Below, piece after piece: positions 20,169-29,218 of a stretch of DNA of 64,000 nt. The translations under genes were made by a program, and so were the position numbers. The notes under the pieces are model-generated. The model saw nothing but the letters and a program-made list of their open reading frames with translations, was not told where the DNA came from and ran no database searches. Every line of letters starts with the position of its first letter. The first letter of the stretch is position 1. This DNA is from Falsibacillus pallidus (GTDB lineage: Bacteria; Bacillota; Bacilli; Bacillales; DSM-25281). The stretch covers positions 1 to 64,000 of the forward strand of contig NZ_QQAY01000001.1 in NCBI RefSeq assembly GCF_003350505.1. The letters run 5' to 3'.

Positions 20169-20729
20169 TTAGGTACCGCTGAATTTGTCCCAAAGTAGTC
20201 GATTAGATGTCGTAACGGCTGAAGCTCCTGCTGCTATTGCCTGTTCGACTTCATCAACGTGATCGATCAGTCCCCCGGCGAATATTGGTTTGCCGGTCCG
20301 CTCGTGGATTTCTTTAATTACTTTAGGGATTACACCAGGAAGCACTTCGACATAATCAGGGTCTGTCTTCGCTATTAGCTTGATGCTTCTTTCCAATGCA
20401 TGAGTATCGAGAATGAATGCCCTTTGCGTGGCATACACTCCTTTTTGCCTTGCTTTTGTTATGACGCTTCCTTTAGTTGAAATCAACCCATATGGCTTAA
20501 GTTCCTGGCAGATATATTCAGCGGCAGCTTCATCACTGCTTAATCCATGAATCAAATCGACATGGCAGAACATTTTCTTATTATGTTTTTTCGCATGGCT
20601 GTATACGCTCTTCAGCATTCCGACATGCAAATCCAAAAAGACTCCATATGTATATGGCGAGTCGATCATTTTTTCAAAATCTTTCATTGACCGGATGGCA
20701 GGAATTATTTTTTGTCCGTGAAAACTCAT
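20169..20729 (-). CDS. glpP: Glycerol-3-phosphate responsive antiterminator GlpP
   Basis: A 186-residue TIM-barrel-like regulator. With bound glycerol-3-phosphate it stops termination in the glpF and glpD leaders. Conserved segments: ILPAIR-like IIPAIRSMKDFEKMIDSPYTYGVFLDLHVG, CHVDLIHGLSSDEAAAEYICQELKPYGLISTKGSVITKA, DYVEVLPGVIPKVI, and GKPIFAGGLIDHVDEVEQAIAAGASAVTTSNRLLW. The ATG at 20729 is used because AGGGTGAT precedes it and the family begins MSFH; an in-frame extension to 20939 includes a terminator and another gene's 3' end. It is followed directly by the genes it controls. Confidence 0.96.
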   Translation of the reverse strand: MSFHGQKIIPAIRSMKDFEKMIDSPYTYGVFLDLHVGMLKSVYSHAKKHNKKMFCHVDLIHGLSSDEAAAEYICQELKPYGLISTKGSVITKARQKGVYATQRAFILDTHALERSIKLIAKTDPDYVEVLPGVIPKVIKEIHERTGKPIFAGGLIDHVDEVEQAIAAGASAVTTSNRLLWDKFSGT

Positions 20730-20818
20730 ATCTATCACCCTAACATTATTGAATTTTCTACACCTCATCATACATACATCGGTCCGGAATATCAATTTTT
20801 TCATCAGCTGGATGCAAT

Positions 20819-20851
20819 AAAAATAAGGATGCATTTTTTCATGCATCCTTA
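20819..20851 (-). terminator. Terminator between the 46-codon frame and glpP
   Basis: An 11-bp perfect stem TAAGGATGCAT (20824-20834) with ATGCATCCTTA (20841-20851) is followed on the minus strand by TTTTTATT. It has no purpose unless something upstream (20869-21009) is transcribed. Confidence 0.75.
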
Positions 20852-20868
20852 CTTTCTGTAAGTACTTT

Positions 20869-21009
20869 TTATGAGTTGTCATATGTATGTTTTTGCATTT
20901 TGCTTGCCAGCCAGTAAAGAAAATCAATTTCTTTCGCATATAATGGCCTTTTGAGTTCTGATTCCATTTCTTTTTTCATTAAGAAGAAATCAACCTTTTT
21001 TTGAATCAC
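20869..21009 (-). CDS. Small hypothetical protein (46 residues)
   Basis: I do not recognise this gene. A 46-codon frame starts at GTG 21009 with GGGGTGGG about 5 bases upstream and ends TAA at 20869. The peptide is VIQKKVDFFLMKKEMESEL-like at the start and contains KRPLYAKEIDFLYWLASKMQKH; it is basic, probably two helices, with no signal or membrane segment. It lies in a 408-base gap between mutL and glpP and is followed 18 bases later by a good terminator, the layout of a stand-alone small gene. The alternative is a chance frame within an AT-rich gap. Confidence 0.5.
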   Translation of the reverse strand: MIQKKVDFFLMKKEMESELKRPLYAKEIDFLYWLASKMQKHTYDNS

Positions 21010-21092
21010 ATACCCACCCCGCATGATTGCTTTCTACTAATTAATTTACTATAACATTTGTATGTTTTCCATAATTTTCTGAATTAATTTAG

Positions 21093-21124
21093 AAAAGCGG
21101 AGCTGATTAGCCAGCTCCGCTTTT
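21093..21124. terminator. Terminator of mutSL
   Basis: A 13-bp stem AAAAGCGGAGCTG (21093-21105) with CAGCTCCGCTTTT (21112-21124), symmetric with A/T runs. It lies 14 bases behind the mutL stop. Confidence 0.88.
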
Positions 21125-21137
21125 ATTTTTTTGCAAT

Positions 21138-23069
21138 TTACATTATTCTTTTAAACATTTTCTCCATTTCATATACGGAATAATGGATGATGATCGGTCT
21201 TCCGTGCGGGCATGTGAATGGATCTGAGGATTTTCTAAGTGTATCGAGGAGTGCTTGGATTTCATCATTCCGTAGATGATGGTTGGCTTTGATGGAAGCT
21301 TTGCAGCTCATCATGATGGCTGCCTCTTCCCTCAGCTTTTTGACATCCACTTTTTTCATGGATAACAGCTGTTCAATCATTTCCTCAATGATTGCTTGTT
21401 CTATTCCCTTTGGGAACCATTGAGGATGGGAGCGTACGATATAGCTGTTTTGACCGAATGATTCAAGAAAGACGCCTACTTTCTCCAGCTCCTCTTTAAA
21501 CTCCTCTATTTTCATGCATTCATTCAATGAATATTCAAAGGTTAAAGGTACAAGCATCTCCTGAAGTTCGTTTTCCACCTGTCCTACCTTATCACGAAAG
21601 TATTCATATTTAATCCGTTCCTGCGCCGCGTGCTGATCAATGATATATAACCCCTTATCATTTTGAGCCATGATGTAGGTTCCGTGCATCTGTCCAATTG
21701 GATACATGGGCGGGACCCTTGATGATTCAGCATGTTCCTCACTTTGCTCCGGGGAGGGTACATGATCATATTCTGCTTCAGGGATCTCTTCTTCCGTCAA
21801 ATCTTCATTGAGGTAATCATACTCAGAATGAACCGTTTCTTGTACAACCCCTTCATTGATAAGAGGCTTCTCAGGATCTCTCGTAATATCATTTCCTGAA
21901 ATAGGATGGATTTGGGTGTGTTCCTTTACCTGTTCCTTGCCACCATCTTCTGGATCTGCCCATTGCAAAACAGACTGGTTTTTCTGTACTGGCTTCACAT
22001 TCTCTAAATGATCCAGCTCCAAATAAGTCTGCTCGCTTTTTGGTTTTTCTTTTTTCGATTGAATCAATCCGCTTGGAATGAGCGCCTGTTTTTTGAAACC
22101 TTTTTTTATGGTTTCTGAAATCAGGGTATTCAGCTCCAGCTCTTTACTCAGCCTTACTTCCATTTTAGATGGATGGACATTAACATCTACAAGTATAGGG
22201 TCCATTTCGATATTCAAAACGACGAGTGGATATCGGCCGATTGGAAGAAGGGTATGATACCCTTCCTGGATAGCCTTGACAAGCGGATAATTCTTAATGA
22301 ATCTCCCATTGATCATAGTAGAAATATAATTCCTTGAAGCTCTTGTAACCTCTGGAAGGGAAATAAATCCCTTCACTTTGAAGTCCAATGATTCTGCTTC
22401 GATGGGAATCATTTTCTTCGCCATATTCAATCCATAGATCGCCGCAAGCACCTGCCGCATATCTCCATTTCCATTTGTTTGAAGGAGCTGACGTCCATTA
22501 TGTCTCAACCTCAAGGATACCTCAGGGTGGGCCAAAGCAAGGCGATTGACCAAATCCGTGATGTTCCCCAGTTCCGTATGAATGGATTTCATGTATTTTA
22601 ATCGGGCAGGCGTGTTAAAGAACAAGTCTGAGACAGTAATATCAGTCCCTTTCCTGGCTGGTGCTTTCTCATGTACTTTCAAACGGCCGCCTTCGAGATG
22701 GATTCTTGTCCCCGATTCGTCCCCTGTACTCGTAATCATCTCAAAAGAAGAAACAGATGCTATACTCGGAAGGGCTTCGCCGCGGAAACCGAGGGTCCTG
22801 ATACGGAATAGATCATTTTCATCTTTGATTTTGCTTGTGGCATGACGTCTGAAGGCTGTGAGTACATCATCTTCCTGAATGCCGTCGCCATTATCAATGA
22901 TCCGGATTTTACTAAGACCGGCTTCCTCGATATCGATTTCCACCACTTTACTATTGGCATCGATGGCATTTTCAACAAGCTCCTTTACGACTGAGGCAGG
23001 ACGTTCCACTACTTCTCCTGCAGCAATCTTGTTGGATAATGCATCATCCAATTGAATGATCTTCCCCAT
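21138..23069 (-). CDS. mutL: DNA mismatch repair endonuclease MutL
   Basis: A 643-residue GHKL ATPase plus nicking endonuclease. N-terminal ATPase motifs [31 protein letters not shown] and [15 protein letters not shown] are present. The C-terminal metal-binding [12 protein letters not shown] motif (starting near 478) is the DQHA(X)2E(X)4E endonuclease signature of species without Mut[13 protein letters not shown] and CPHGRP complete the site. The linker (about 340-455) is acidic and poorly conserved. AGGTGG lies upstream of the ATG. It is 33 bases behind mutS in one operon. Confidence 0.97.
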   Translation of the reverse strand: MGKIIQLDDALSNKIAAGEVVERPASVVKELVENAIDANSKVVEIDIEEAGLSKIRIIDNGDGIQEDDVLTAFRRHATSKIKDENDLFRIRTLGFRGEALPSIASVSSFEMITSTGDESGTRIHLEGGRLKVHEKAPARKGTDITVSDLFFNTPARLKYMKSIHTELGNITDLVNRLALAHPEVSLRLRHNGRQLLQTNGNGDMRQVLAAIYGLNMAKKMIPIEAESLDFKVKGFISLPEVTRASRNYISTMINGRFIKNYPLVKAIQEGYHTLLPIGRYPLVVLNIEMDPILVDVNVHPSKMEVRLSKELELNTLISETIKKGFKKQALIPSGLIQSKKEKPKSEQTYLELDHLENVKPVQKNQSVLQWADPEDGGKEQVKEHTQIHPISGNDITRDPEKPLINEGVVQETVHSEYDYLNEDLTEEEIPEAEYDHVPSPEQSEEHAESSRVPPMYPIGQMHGTYIMAQNDKGLYIIDQHAAQERIKYEYFRDKVGQVENELQEMLVPLTFEYSLNECMKIEEFKEELEKVGVFLESFGQNSYIVRSHPQWFPKGIEQAIIEEMIEQLLSMKKVDVKKLREEAAIMMSCKASIKANHHLRNDEIQALLDTLRKSSDPFTCPHGRPIIIHYSVYEMEKMFKRIM

Positions 23070-23102
23070 ATTTCCACCTCCAATAAACAGTCGTCTGCTA
23101 TT

Positions 23103-25703
23103 TTATTTCAACTTTTTCTGCAATTCAAACAATGCATTCATTGCTTGCAAAGGATTCATTTCTAAAAGGTTTAATTTCATTAGTTCATCAGCAATTTTCT
23201 TTTCTTTTGATGCTGCTTTTGATTCAACGGGTGGAGAAAAGAAGGAAAGCTGATCATTTTCCTGAATATATTCCTCCCGCACTGTCATTTTAGCCTTAGG
23301 AGCAGGTTTTCCTTCATCGCTTTGATTTTCCAGCTGCATCAAAATATCATTTGCTCTATTGATCAATTCTTTCGGCAGCTCTGCCAATTCTGCCACGTGA
23401 ATTCCATAACTCTTATCTGCCGCACCATCCTTGATTTTGTGAAGGAACACCACTTTGCCGCTTTGCTCTACCGCACTGACATGGACATTTTTTAATTGAG
23501 GCAAGTCCTCATCAAGGATCGTTAACTCATGGTAATGGGTGGAGAATAATGTCTTAGCCCCGATTCTATGATGAATATATTCAATTATTGCTTGTGCGAG
23601 GGCCATTCCATCATAGGTGGAAGTTCCCCTTCCGATTTCATCGAAAAGAATGAGGCTGTCCTTAGTGGCATTCGTGATGGCATTCTTTGCTTCGAGCATT
23701 TCCACCATGAATGTACTCTGCCCGGAAATCAAGTCGTCTGCTGCCCCGATCCTAGTGAATACTTGATCAAAAATCGGAAGAATCGCTTCCGATGCCGGTA
23801 CGTAGCATCCAATTTGAGCAAGAATGGACGTCAGGGCAACTTGTCTCATATAGGTGCTCTTACCCGACATATTAGGACCTGTGATGAGAAGCATTTCTTT
23901 TTCTGCATCCATATAACAGTCATTTGGAACGTATTCCTGTGCATTCATCACTTTTTCAACGACAGGATGGCGGCCATCACGAATGATGAGCTTTCGTTCG
24001 CTAGTGAATGATGGTTTCGTATAATGCCTCTGTTCGCTGATGGTGGCAAAACATTGAAGTACATCAAGTTCACTTACCGTCTGAGCGAGTTTTTGCAGCC
24101 TTGGGATATAGGACTTCACTTTTTCCCTGATCTGCAGGAAAAGGTCATATTCAAGCTCGGTGCTCTTTTCGGTGGCTTGAAGAATCAATGCTTCTTTTTC
24201 CTTCAATTCCGGTGTGATAAAGCGCTCGGCATTTGTCAACGTCTGCTTCCGCTCATATCGGTCCCTATCATCATTCAATAAATGAAGATTGGCACGAGTA
24301 ACCTCAATATAATAGCCAAACACGCGATTATAGCCTATTTTCAAGGATTTGATGCCTGTTCGTGCCCTTTCCTGCTGCTCCAGCTGAGCAATCCAATTCT
24401 TTCCGTTGCGGCTGGCATCTCTATATTCATCCAGATCTTTGTGATACCCATCTTGGATGATTCCACCCTCCTTGATTGATAATGGAGGATTCTCAATGAT
24501 CGCATGATTAAGGAGCTCTGTCAGGTCTTCAATAGCATCCAGTCTTTTTGCCATTTGCTGTGCTTCTGGATAAGCCAGCATCTGAACAGTGGATTGGATA
24601 GAAGGAATTTTCTCAAGGGATTTTCTTAGCTGAACGAGATCTCTCCCATTCACATTCCCGAAAGCAACCCTTCCGGCAAGTCTTTCGAGATCGTATACTT
24701 CCTTAAGATTCTCCCGAAGTTCCTGTCGTTCAAAATATTGTTCCAGCAGGACTTCAACCATATTCAATCTGGAGGAAATTTCAGCTTCGCTTATAAGGGG
24801 ACGGTCTATCCATTGCTTTAAAAGCCGGCCACCCATCGCTGTCATCGTTTCATCCAGAAGCCAAAGCAATGAGCCTTTTTTCCCTTTTGCCCTAATCGTT
24901 TCAGTCAACTCTAGATTTCTTTTAGAGTAATAATCTATTTTCATGAAATTTGGCAGCTGGTATGTCTTTACAGGCTGAAGATGGTCCAAGCTGCGCTTTT
25001 GTGTCCTCTTTAAATAATTAAAAAGCCGGGCAGTTGTTTTTTTCAGCGCTTCTTCAACTTCTTCTTGGAATAGCTCGTGAAAATCAATGGGCAAATCCGT
25101 ATCATCTTCAAGAGAAAATGTGACAGGCATCCTCTCCATTATTTTCTTTTCGATTCCTTTATCAAAATTGGCGCCGACAATGATTTCTTTGGCACCTGTT
25201 AAAGATACTTCATTTAAAAGCGCCTCTTCACCATTTATTATTAGGGTCGCTTTTGTTTCTCCTGTGGACAAATCGTTATATACAAATCCATAGATTCCTC
25301 CATCAAATGCTGTTATGGAGGATATGTAGTTATTCTCCTTCTCAATTAATCCTTTACCTTCCATCAACGTCCCAGGCGTGATCAATTGAACTACTTCTCT
25401 CCTAACTACTCCCTTTGCCTGCTTAGGATCTTCGGTCTGTTCACAGATAGCCACTTTGTAGCCCTTTTCAACCAGCTGTTCAATATAAGCTGGCGCAGAA
25501 TGATAAGGAACCCCACACATCGGGATGCGTTCCTCACCCCCGCCATCCCTGCTTGTAAGAGTGATTTCAAGCTCTTTTGAGGCCTTTAAGGCATCTTCAA
25601 AAAACATTTCATAGAAATCGCCTAACCGGAAAAATAAAAAGGCATCTTGATAATCTTCCTTTATTTGCAAATATTGCTGAACCATTGGAGTAACTTTAGC
25701 CAT
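23103..25703 (-). CDS. mutS: DNA mismatch recognition protein MutS
   Basis: An 866-residue mismatch sensor. The N-terminal clamp has [29 protein letters not shown] with the Phe-X-Glu mismatch wedge (GDFYEMF). Further on are the lever and core domains and a C-terminal ABC ATPase: Walker [18 protein letters not shown] signature region [10 protein letters not shown], Walker [23 protein letters not shown]. Length is standard. A short C-terminal tail ([15 protein letters not shown]) fits the tetramerisation/beta-clamp-proximal region. First gene of mutS-mutL. Confidence 0.98.
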   Translation of the reverse strand: MAKVTPMVQQYLQIKEDYQDAFLFFRLGDFYEMFFEDALKASKELEITLTSRDGGGEERIPMCGVPYHSAPAYIEQLVEKGYKVAICEQTEDPKQAKGVVRREVVQLITPGTLMEGKGLIEKENNYISSITAFDGGIYGFVYNDLSTGETKATLIINGEEALLNEVSLTGAKEIIVGANFDKGIEKKIMERMPVTFSLEDDTDLPIDFHELFQEEVEEALKKTTARLFNYLKRTQKRSLDHLQPVKTYQLPNFMKIDYYSKRNLELTETIRAKGKKGSLLWLLDETMTAMGGRLLKQWIDRPLISEAEISSRLNMVEVLLEQYFERQELRENLKEVYDLERLAGRVAFGNVNGRDLVQLRKSLEKIPSIQSTVQMLAYPEAQQMAKRLDAIEDLTELLNHAIIENPPLSIKEGGIIQDGYHKDLDEYRDASRNGKNWIAQLEQQERARTGIKSLKIGYNRVFGYYIEVTRANLHLLNDDRDRYERKQTLTNAERFITPELKEKEALILQATEKSTELEYDLFLQIREKVKSYIPRLQKLAQTVSELDVLQCFATISEQRHYTKPSFTSERKLIIRDGRHPVVEKVMNAQEYVPNDCYMDAEKEMLLITGPNMSGKSTYMRQVALTSILAQIGCYVPASEAILPIFDQVFTRIGAADDLISGQSTFMVEMLEAKNAITNATKDSLILFDEIGRGTSTYDGMALAQAIIEYIHHRIGAKTLFSTHYHELTILDEDLPQLKNVHVSAVEQSGKVVFLHKIKDGAADKSYGIHVAELAELPKELINRANDILMQLENQSDEGKPAPKAKMTVREEYIQENDQLSFFSPPVESKAASKEKKIADELMKLNLLEMNPLQAMNALFELQKKLK

Positions 25704-25743
25704 GAGTAATCTAATTCCTTTCCGAACATTCTACTGAACTTAC

Positions 25744-25773
25744 ATTATATCATATCTGCCTCCTTATTTTGAA
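25744..25773 (-). promoter_or_regulatory. Candidate sigma-A promoter of mutSL
   Basis: On the minus strand a perfect TATAAT (25749-25744) is preceded by TGA (extended -10) and, 18 bases upstream, TTCAAA. Confidence 0.55.
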
Positions 25774-25891
25774 AGGAAGGTACTGCATGTTTTCTGCCAA
25801 AAAGGAATTATAGGGAAAAGGTCGAATAAATCTTTATGGTGCTAGAATTTCTTTTTGGTTACTAGAATTAATGTAAAAGGAGAATGGTGGC

Positions 25892-26326
25892 ATGGGGCAT
25901 TTTTTTACCTTCAAGTTGAATGAGGAGCAAGTAGAGGATCTGTACAATCTTTACCAGCAGGCATGGTGGTCTGGCAATCGGAAGATGGAAGACATCCGTA
26001 CGATGCTCGGACATACAGAAATGCTTTTTGGAGTGTGTGATTCAAATTCCGGGAAATTGATCGGTTTTGCCAGGGTCTTGACCGATTTTGTTTATAAGGC
26101 ACTCCTCCTTGATGTAATCATTGATGAAGCATTCCAAGAAAAAGGAATCGGCAGATCCTTGCTCAACCATATCACTTCCCATCCTAAATTAAGCCACGTT
26201 GAGCATCTCGAACTATATTGCCAAGCTGATAAAAAAGAGTACTACGAAAAATGGGGATTCAAAGAAATCATGACAGATCTTACATTCATGAGGAAAACAA
26301 CCACATCCGTTCCACCACTTCATTAA
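25892..26326 (+). CDS. GNAT family N-acetyltransferase
   Basis: A 144-residue acetyltransferase with the acetyl-CoA loop VIIDEAFQEKGIGRSLLNHI (Q/R-X-X-G-X-G/A, about 80-99). LYCQADKKEYYEKWGFKE follows near the C terminus, as in the many small GNAT proteins of bacilli. The substrate is not deducible. AAGGAG lies 9 bases upstream of the ATG. It is divergent from mutS and monocistronic with a terminator behind it. Confidence 0.88.
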   Translation: MGHFFTFKLNEEQVEDLYNLYQQAWWSGNRKMEDIRTMLGHTEMLFGVCDSNSGKLIGFARVLTDFVYKALLLDVIIDEAFQEKGIGRSLLNHITSHPKLSHVEHLELYCQADKKEYYEKWGFKEIMTDLTFMRKTTTSVPPLH

Positions 26327-26333
26327 TAAAAAA

Positions 26334-26363
26334 CGAGGACGTTTATATGAACGTCCTCGCTTT
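26334..26363. terminator. Bidirectional terminator between GNAT and VOC genes
   Basis: A 10-bp perfect stem CGAGGACGTT (26334-26343) with AACGTCCTCG (26350-26359), then CTTTTAA; A-run on the other side. Confidence 0.9.
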
Positions 26364-26377
26364 TAAGCCACAATGGT

Positions 26378-26746
26378 TTAAAGCATTTCCAAAAATTCAA
26401 TTTTGTTGCCGAAAGGATCATTGATCGAAAAGCGAATCCTGCCTTCAATAGGCTCGTCCTCTTTAATCACCACTCCTCCAACTTCCAAACGCTTTCTTAA
26501 TCCCAGTAATCCTTTAACCAAAATTCCAGGATGCGCTTTTTTGGCAGGGAGAAAATCTTCTTGCACCCCAATATGTATTTCTTGATACCCGCATTGGAAC
26601 CAGCAGCCGCCACTTGCCCGCAAATTCTCCGGTTTTGGAATTTCAACCATTCCTAATAGTTCACCATAAAAATGTCTCGCTTCCTCTTCACAGCCTTTAG
26701 GACCCGCAATTTGAATATGATCGATGCCGCTATATGAAAATGACAT
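26378..26746 (-). CDS. VOC superfamily (glyoxalase/dioxygenase fold) protein
   Basis: A 122-residue protein with the two beta-alpha-beta-beta-beta modules of the vicinal oxygen chelate fold: GIDHIQIAGPKGCEEEARHFYGELLGM at the N terminus and INDPFGNKIEFLEM at the C terminus. His10, Glu117 and histidines in QEIHIGV are candidate metal ligands. The reaction is not predictable from sequence alone. GTGGAG precedes the ATG. Single gene convergent with the GNAT gene. Confidence 0.85.
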   Translation of the reverse strand: MSFSYSGIDHIQIAGPKGCEEEARHFYGELLGMVEIPKPENLRASGGCWFQCGYQEIHIGVQEDFLPAKKAHPGILVKGLLGLRKRLEVGGVVIKEDEPIEGRIRFSINDPFGNKIEFLEML

Positions 26747-26855
26747 ATCTCCACTTCCCTTTCTTACATTCTTATCCTCAGTTTACCTCTTTTTCATAAG
26801 TATTTCCCTAATGAAATTTGAATCACTACTCATAAGTAAAGCTTTAACAGCAGAA

Positions 26856-26917
26856 AGGCCCGGAAGTTAACCCGGGCACATTTCAAGAAAAAAACTAGGA
26901 AGCATAACTTCCTAGTG
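26856..26917 (-). terminator. Tandem terminator hairpins of cotE
   Basis: A first stem ACTAGGAAG/CTTCCTAGT (26894-26902 with 26908-26916) is followed by TTTTTTTCTT on the minus strand. A second stem GCCCGG/CCGGGC lies at 26858-26863 and 26872-26877, followed by CTTTCTG. Confidence 0.85.
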
Positions 26918-26918
26918 G

Positions 26919-27461
26919 TTATTCCTCTTCGCTTCCGACTAAAAAGTCCGGGCTGAGATCTTCAAATTCTTCATCATCCAAGTCATGGCCCCATTCATCA
27001 TCACAATCGCAGCCTTCTGGATGGATTGCGACACAGACCTTTGTCTCCCCGATTACTTCTACAAGGAACTCTCTTTCAACATGGACAATGATTTTATTGC
27101 CATTTGGCGAAATCACTGCTTCACAGCAATTTGGCTGCTGCAGGACGCGAACGCAAATTTCTTTATCATCCAAGCAATCTGGATCACGGTATTTCAGTTT
27201 GATTACGTCTGTATATTCTACTCTCTCTGTCACAACGGATGTTTTGGAATTATCATTGTGGGAATACCAAACGTTAATTTCATAAAAACCGCGAACTTCC
27301 ACTGTTTTACCAACCTTATGGGCTTTATACGTATGGTTGATAATCCAGCAGCCTAAGATGCTCGATGGATGGTGCGGTGGGCTGATCGTATGATTGGACT
27401 GTGTGAATTTACGTCCCTTCGCTACGACCGCCTTCGTGATAATCTCTCTGTATTCTGCCAT
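26919..27461 (-). CDS. cotE: Spore coat morphogenetic protein CotE
   Basis: A 180-residue outer-coat assembly protein made in the mother cell. The sequence keeps the family pattern [49 protein letters not shown], and the acidic C-terminal tail ending [15 protein letters not shown] lies 8 bases upstream of the ATG. It is a single gene with tandem terminators. A CATAGGATGA string about 35-45 bases upstream of the start resembles a mother-cell sigma -10, but no firm promoter can be given. Confidence 0.96.
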   Translation of the reverse strand: MAEYREIITKAVVAKGRKFTQSNHTISPPHHPSSILGCWIINHTYKAHKVGKTVEVRGFYEINVWYSHNDNSKTSVVTERVEYTDVIKLKYRDPDCLDDKEICVRVLQQPNCCEAVISPNGNKIIVHVEREFLVEVIGETKVCVAIHPEGCDCDDEWGHDLDDEEFEDLSPDFLVGSEEE

Positions 27462-27592
27462 TCGAGCGAACCCTCCTCATTCATTTTCACTTCATCCTAT
27501 GCTTACCAATAGACTAGTGTGCCAATATTTTTATGAAGAATTTTAGGTATTTGTGTAGTAATAATTCAGTTTATGCCACGAATGACGTAATG

Positions 27593-28117
27593 TTACGAAG
27601 GAAATTCTCTTTTGCCTTTCTGAAGATTGAAACGCTTTATTAAAATCGGATTTCTCATCAGGATTCTAAGAAAAAAGGCACCAATCAATCCACCTGTGAC
27701 AGAACTTAAAAGAAATGAAGGAATAAATCCAAACAAGGCAGCTTGCTTTCCCAAAAGCCAAATAGAAATAGGGCAGCAAACAATAGCACCTAAAATTCCG
27801 GTTCCTGCTGCTTCACCCAAAAGAGCGTATGTGATTTTTCCACTCTTCTTAAAGAGAAGTCCCGCTAATAAGGCTCCGAACATGCTTCCTGGAAAGGCAA
27901 AAATAGTTCCTGTCCCCATCATGTTCCTTAAGAAGGATACGATAAAAGCTTGTGCAAGAGCATACCACGGTCCAAGGAGAACACCAGTTAATACATTGAG
28001 CAGATGCTGGATAGGGAAGGCTTTTGCGGCACCTAAAGGAATGTAGAATACATTTCCGGTTAATGCGCCAAAAGCTGCCGTCATCCCTGTTAACGCAATT
28101 TTGGTTGTTTTATTCAT
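27593..28117 (-). CDS. thiW: Thiazole-precursor ECF transporter S component ThiW
   Basis: A 174-residue integral membrane protein with five or six transmembrane helices. Family pattern: GMTAAFGALTGNVFYIPLGAAKAFPIQHLLNVLTGVLLGPWYALAQAF and GTIFAFPGSMFGALLAG. ThiW binds a thiamine thiazole precursor and works with a shared energising ECF module encoded elsewhere. The function is supported by a TPP riboswitch 200 bases upstream. AGGAGG lies 8 bases upstream of the ATG. Confidence 0.93.
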   Translation of the reverse strand: MNKTTKIALTGMTAAFGALTGNVFYIPLGAAKAFPIQHLLNVLTGVLLGPWYALAQAFIVSFLRNMMGTGTIFAFPGSMFGALLAGLLFKKSGKITYALLGEAAGTGILGAIVCCPISIWLLGKQAALFGFIPSFLLSSVTGGLIGAFFLRILMRNPILIKRFNLQKGKREFPS

Positions 28118-28173
28118 TTATAATTCCTCCTTCAAATTATTCGATCACCGAAGAAGCCAAAGGTTTTAAGGCA

Positions 28174-28200
28174 GAAAAAAAAGACCCCAAGCAGGAGTCT
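28174..28200 (-). terminator. Terminator of the thiW riboswitch expression platform
   Basis: AGACTCC/GGGGTCT stem (28200-28182 on the minus strand) followed by eight T residues, between the TPP aptamer and the thiW ribosome binding site. Switchable termination is the expected control. Confidence 0.82.
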
Positions 28201-28247
28201 AGAAATGTTTGTACAATCACAAAATACCTTGAACGTTGGAAACATCT

Positions 28248-28263
28248 GTGGTGAATTCACCAC
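28248..28263. other. Perfect palindrome in the thiW leader
   Basis: GTGGTGAATTCACCAC, a 16-bp palindrome between the TPP aptamer and the terminator; it may form part of an antiterminator fold. Confidence 0.4.
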
Positions 28264-28316
28264 ATTCATTAGCATTCCAAACGTCATGAGTATTTTTCAA
28301 TGTCATAACATCTATT

Positions 28317-28411
28317 CCCACTTCCCTACGCTGGTTCTAGCCAGATCAGGTTATAAGGGTCAAGGACATCAAGAGTCCACTCTCAGCCGGCTGCTTCCGG
28401 CTCCCCCAGTG
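28317..28411 (-). ncRNA. TPP riboswitch (THI element) controlling thiW
   Basis: On the minus strand the aptamer reads CTGGGGGAGCC ... GGCTGAGAG ... ACCCTTATAACCTGATCTGG ... CCAGCGTAGGGAAGTGG, split here into its conserved blocks. The pyrimidine-sensing CTGAGA and pyrophosphate-sensing ACCTGATCTGG segments are intact. When thiamine diphosphate is bound, the downstream terminator at 28174-28200 should form and thiW be switched off. Confidence 0.97.
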
Positions 28412-28555
28412 ATCCAATTCTATTCAATTCAAATAAACTATAGCATATTTATCTCATAACCTGAATCAAATATTTCGATTTAAATCACAATAAAATCAGC
28501 ATATTTTTAAAAGAATTTCAAACAATAACCTGAATACATATAAGGAGGAAAAAGA

Positions 28556-28735
28556 ATGGACCAGAATCGTGTAAAGCAAATACTTTCTTCATCTGCAGAT
28601 ATCGTTGTGAAATACAATGGAACATCCGTTTGGATCGACAACCTGCACGAAGACGGCAGGACGGCTACTGTGCACCTGCGGGGGCCGTTAGAAGAACGTT
28701 CTGATGTGGACATTAACGAATTGACCGAAGAATAA
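28556..28735 (+). CDS. sspH: H-type small acid-soluble spore protein (SspH-like)
   Basis: A 59-residue protein, MDQNRVKQILSSSADIVVKY at the start, then GTSVWIDNLHEDGRTATVHL and an acidic tail ending INELTEE. Length and the R-x-x-x-I-L-x-S ... V-x-Y-N-G-x-x-V-W-I pattern fit SspH-family proteins of the dormant spore. AAGGAGG lies 8 bases upstream of the ATG. It is on the plus strand between the TPP riboswitch and ricA and has its own terminator. Forespore expression is expected; only a weak sigma-G-like upstream sequence was seen. Confidence 0.88.
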   Translation: MDQNRVKQILSSSADIVVKYNGTSVWIDNLHEDGRTATVHLRGPLEERSDVDINELTEE

Positions 28736-28738
28736 ATC

Positions 28739-28778
28739 AAAAAAAGCCAGGAAGAAATATTCCCCTGGCTTTCTTTGT
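28739..28778. terminator. Bidirectional terminator between sspH-like gene and ricA
   Basis: AGCCAGG (28745-28751) pairs with CCTGGCT (28764-28770); flanked by A-run and TTCTTTG. Confidence 0.8.
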
Positions 28779-28788
28779 CTTTATTTTA

Positions 28789-29217
28789 TTAGCAGCTGCC
28801 AGGTGCAGTATTTTTCACCTGTGAACCTGTTTGACCATAAAGAAGATCTCCGCCAGTCGATTCAATGATTTCATTCGTCACTGTATTCGAAATGGCTGAT
28901 GACACCATCTGAAGCAATTCATTAACTTCCGTTTGAGACTCTTTAAATTCCTGTACAATCGGAATCTCATCGATTTCCTTTTCAATAGCTTCAATTTTTG
29001 CTTCTACCATTTTCAGAGCATTGGTCTTGCCGTAATGCTGAAAATTAACCGCTTGCTTCTGAAGACTCTTGATGCTTGCGATCATTTCCCTTACTTTTTG
29101 ATTTTCATTGATTTGCGCCTCGGCACGCTTGAAGAAATCAACTTCTTCTGTTTCTGCAATCATTTTTGCTAATTCCGTTGCACGGTTTACAATATCGCCT
29201 TTTGTATATTTCGCCAT
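28789..29217 (-). CDS. ricA: RicA (YmcA), subunit of the RNase Y specificity complex
   Basis: A 142-residue YlbF/YmcA family protein. With YlbF and YaaT it forms the Fe-S containing Y-complex that steers RNase Y processing and affects biofilm formation and sporulation in B. subtilis. Helical core VDFFKRAEAQINENQKVREMIASIKSLQKQAVNFQHYGKTNALKMVEAKIEAIEKEIDEIPIV is split here into conserved helices; the C-terminal Cys142 is a likely cluster ligand. The ATG lies one base behind the miaB stop, and its GAGGTGA ribosome binding site is inside miaB, so translation is coupled. Its functional partner rny is at 36342-37901. Confidence 0.93.
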   Translation of the reverse strand: MAKYTKGDIVNRATELAKMIAETEEVDFFKRAEAQINENQKVREMIASIKSLQKQAVNFQHYGKTNALKMVEAKIEAIEKEIDEIPIVQEFKESQTEVNELLQMVSSAISNTVTNEIIESTGGDLLYGQTGSQVKNTAPGSC

Positions 29218-29218
29218 C

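Noticed and set aside
20730-20939. N-terminal extension of GlpP
   Set aside because: It crosses a perfect terminator and part of the 46-codon frame; family members start at MSFH, and a ribosome binding site precedes 20729.
27462-27592. Sigma-K or sigma-E promoter for cotE
   Set aside because: CATAGGATGA and an upstream CAC are suggestive, but spacing and -35 are not good enough to list as a promoter.
28490-28555. Sigma-G promoter ahead of the sspH-like gene
   Set aside because: GCATA and nearby strings are present, but no -10 with correct spacing.
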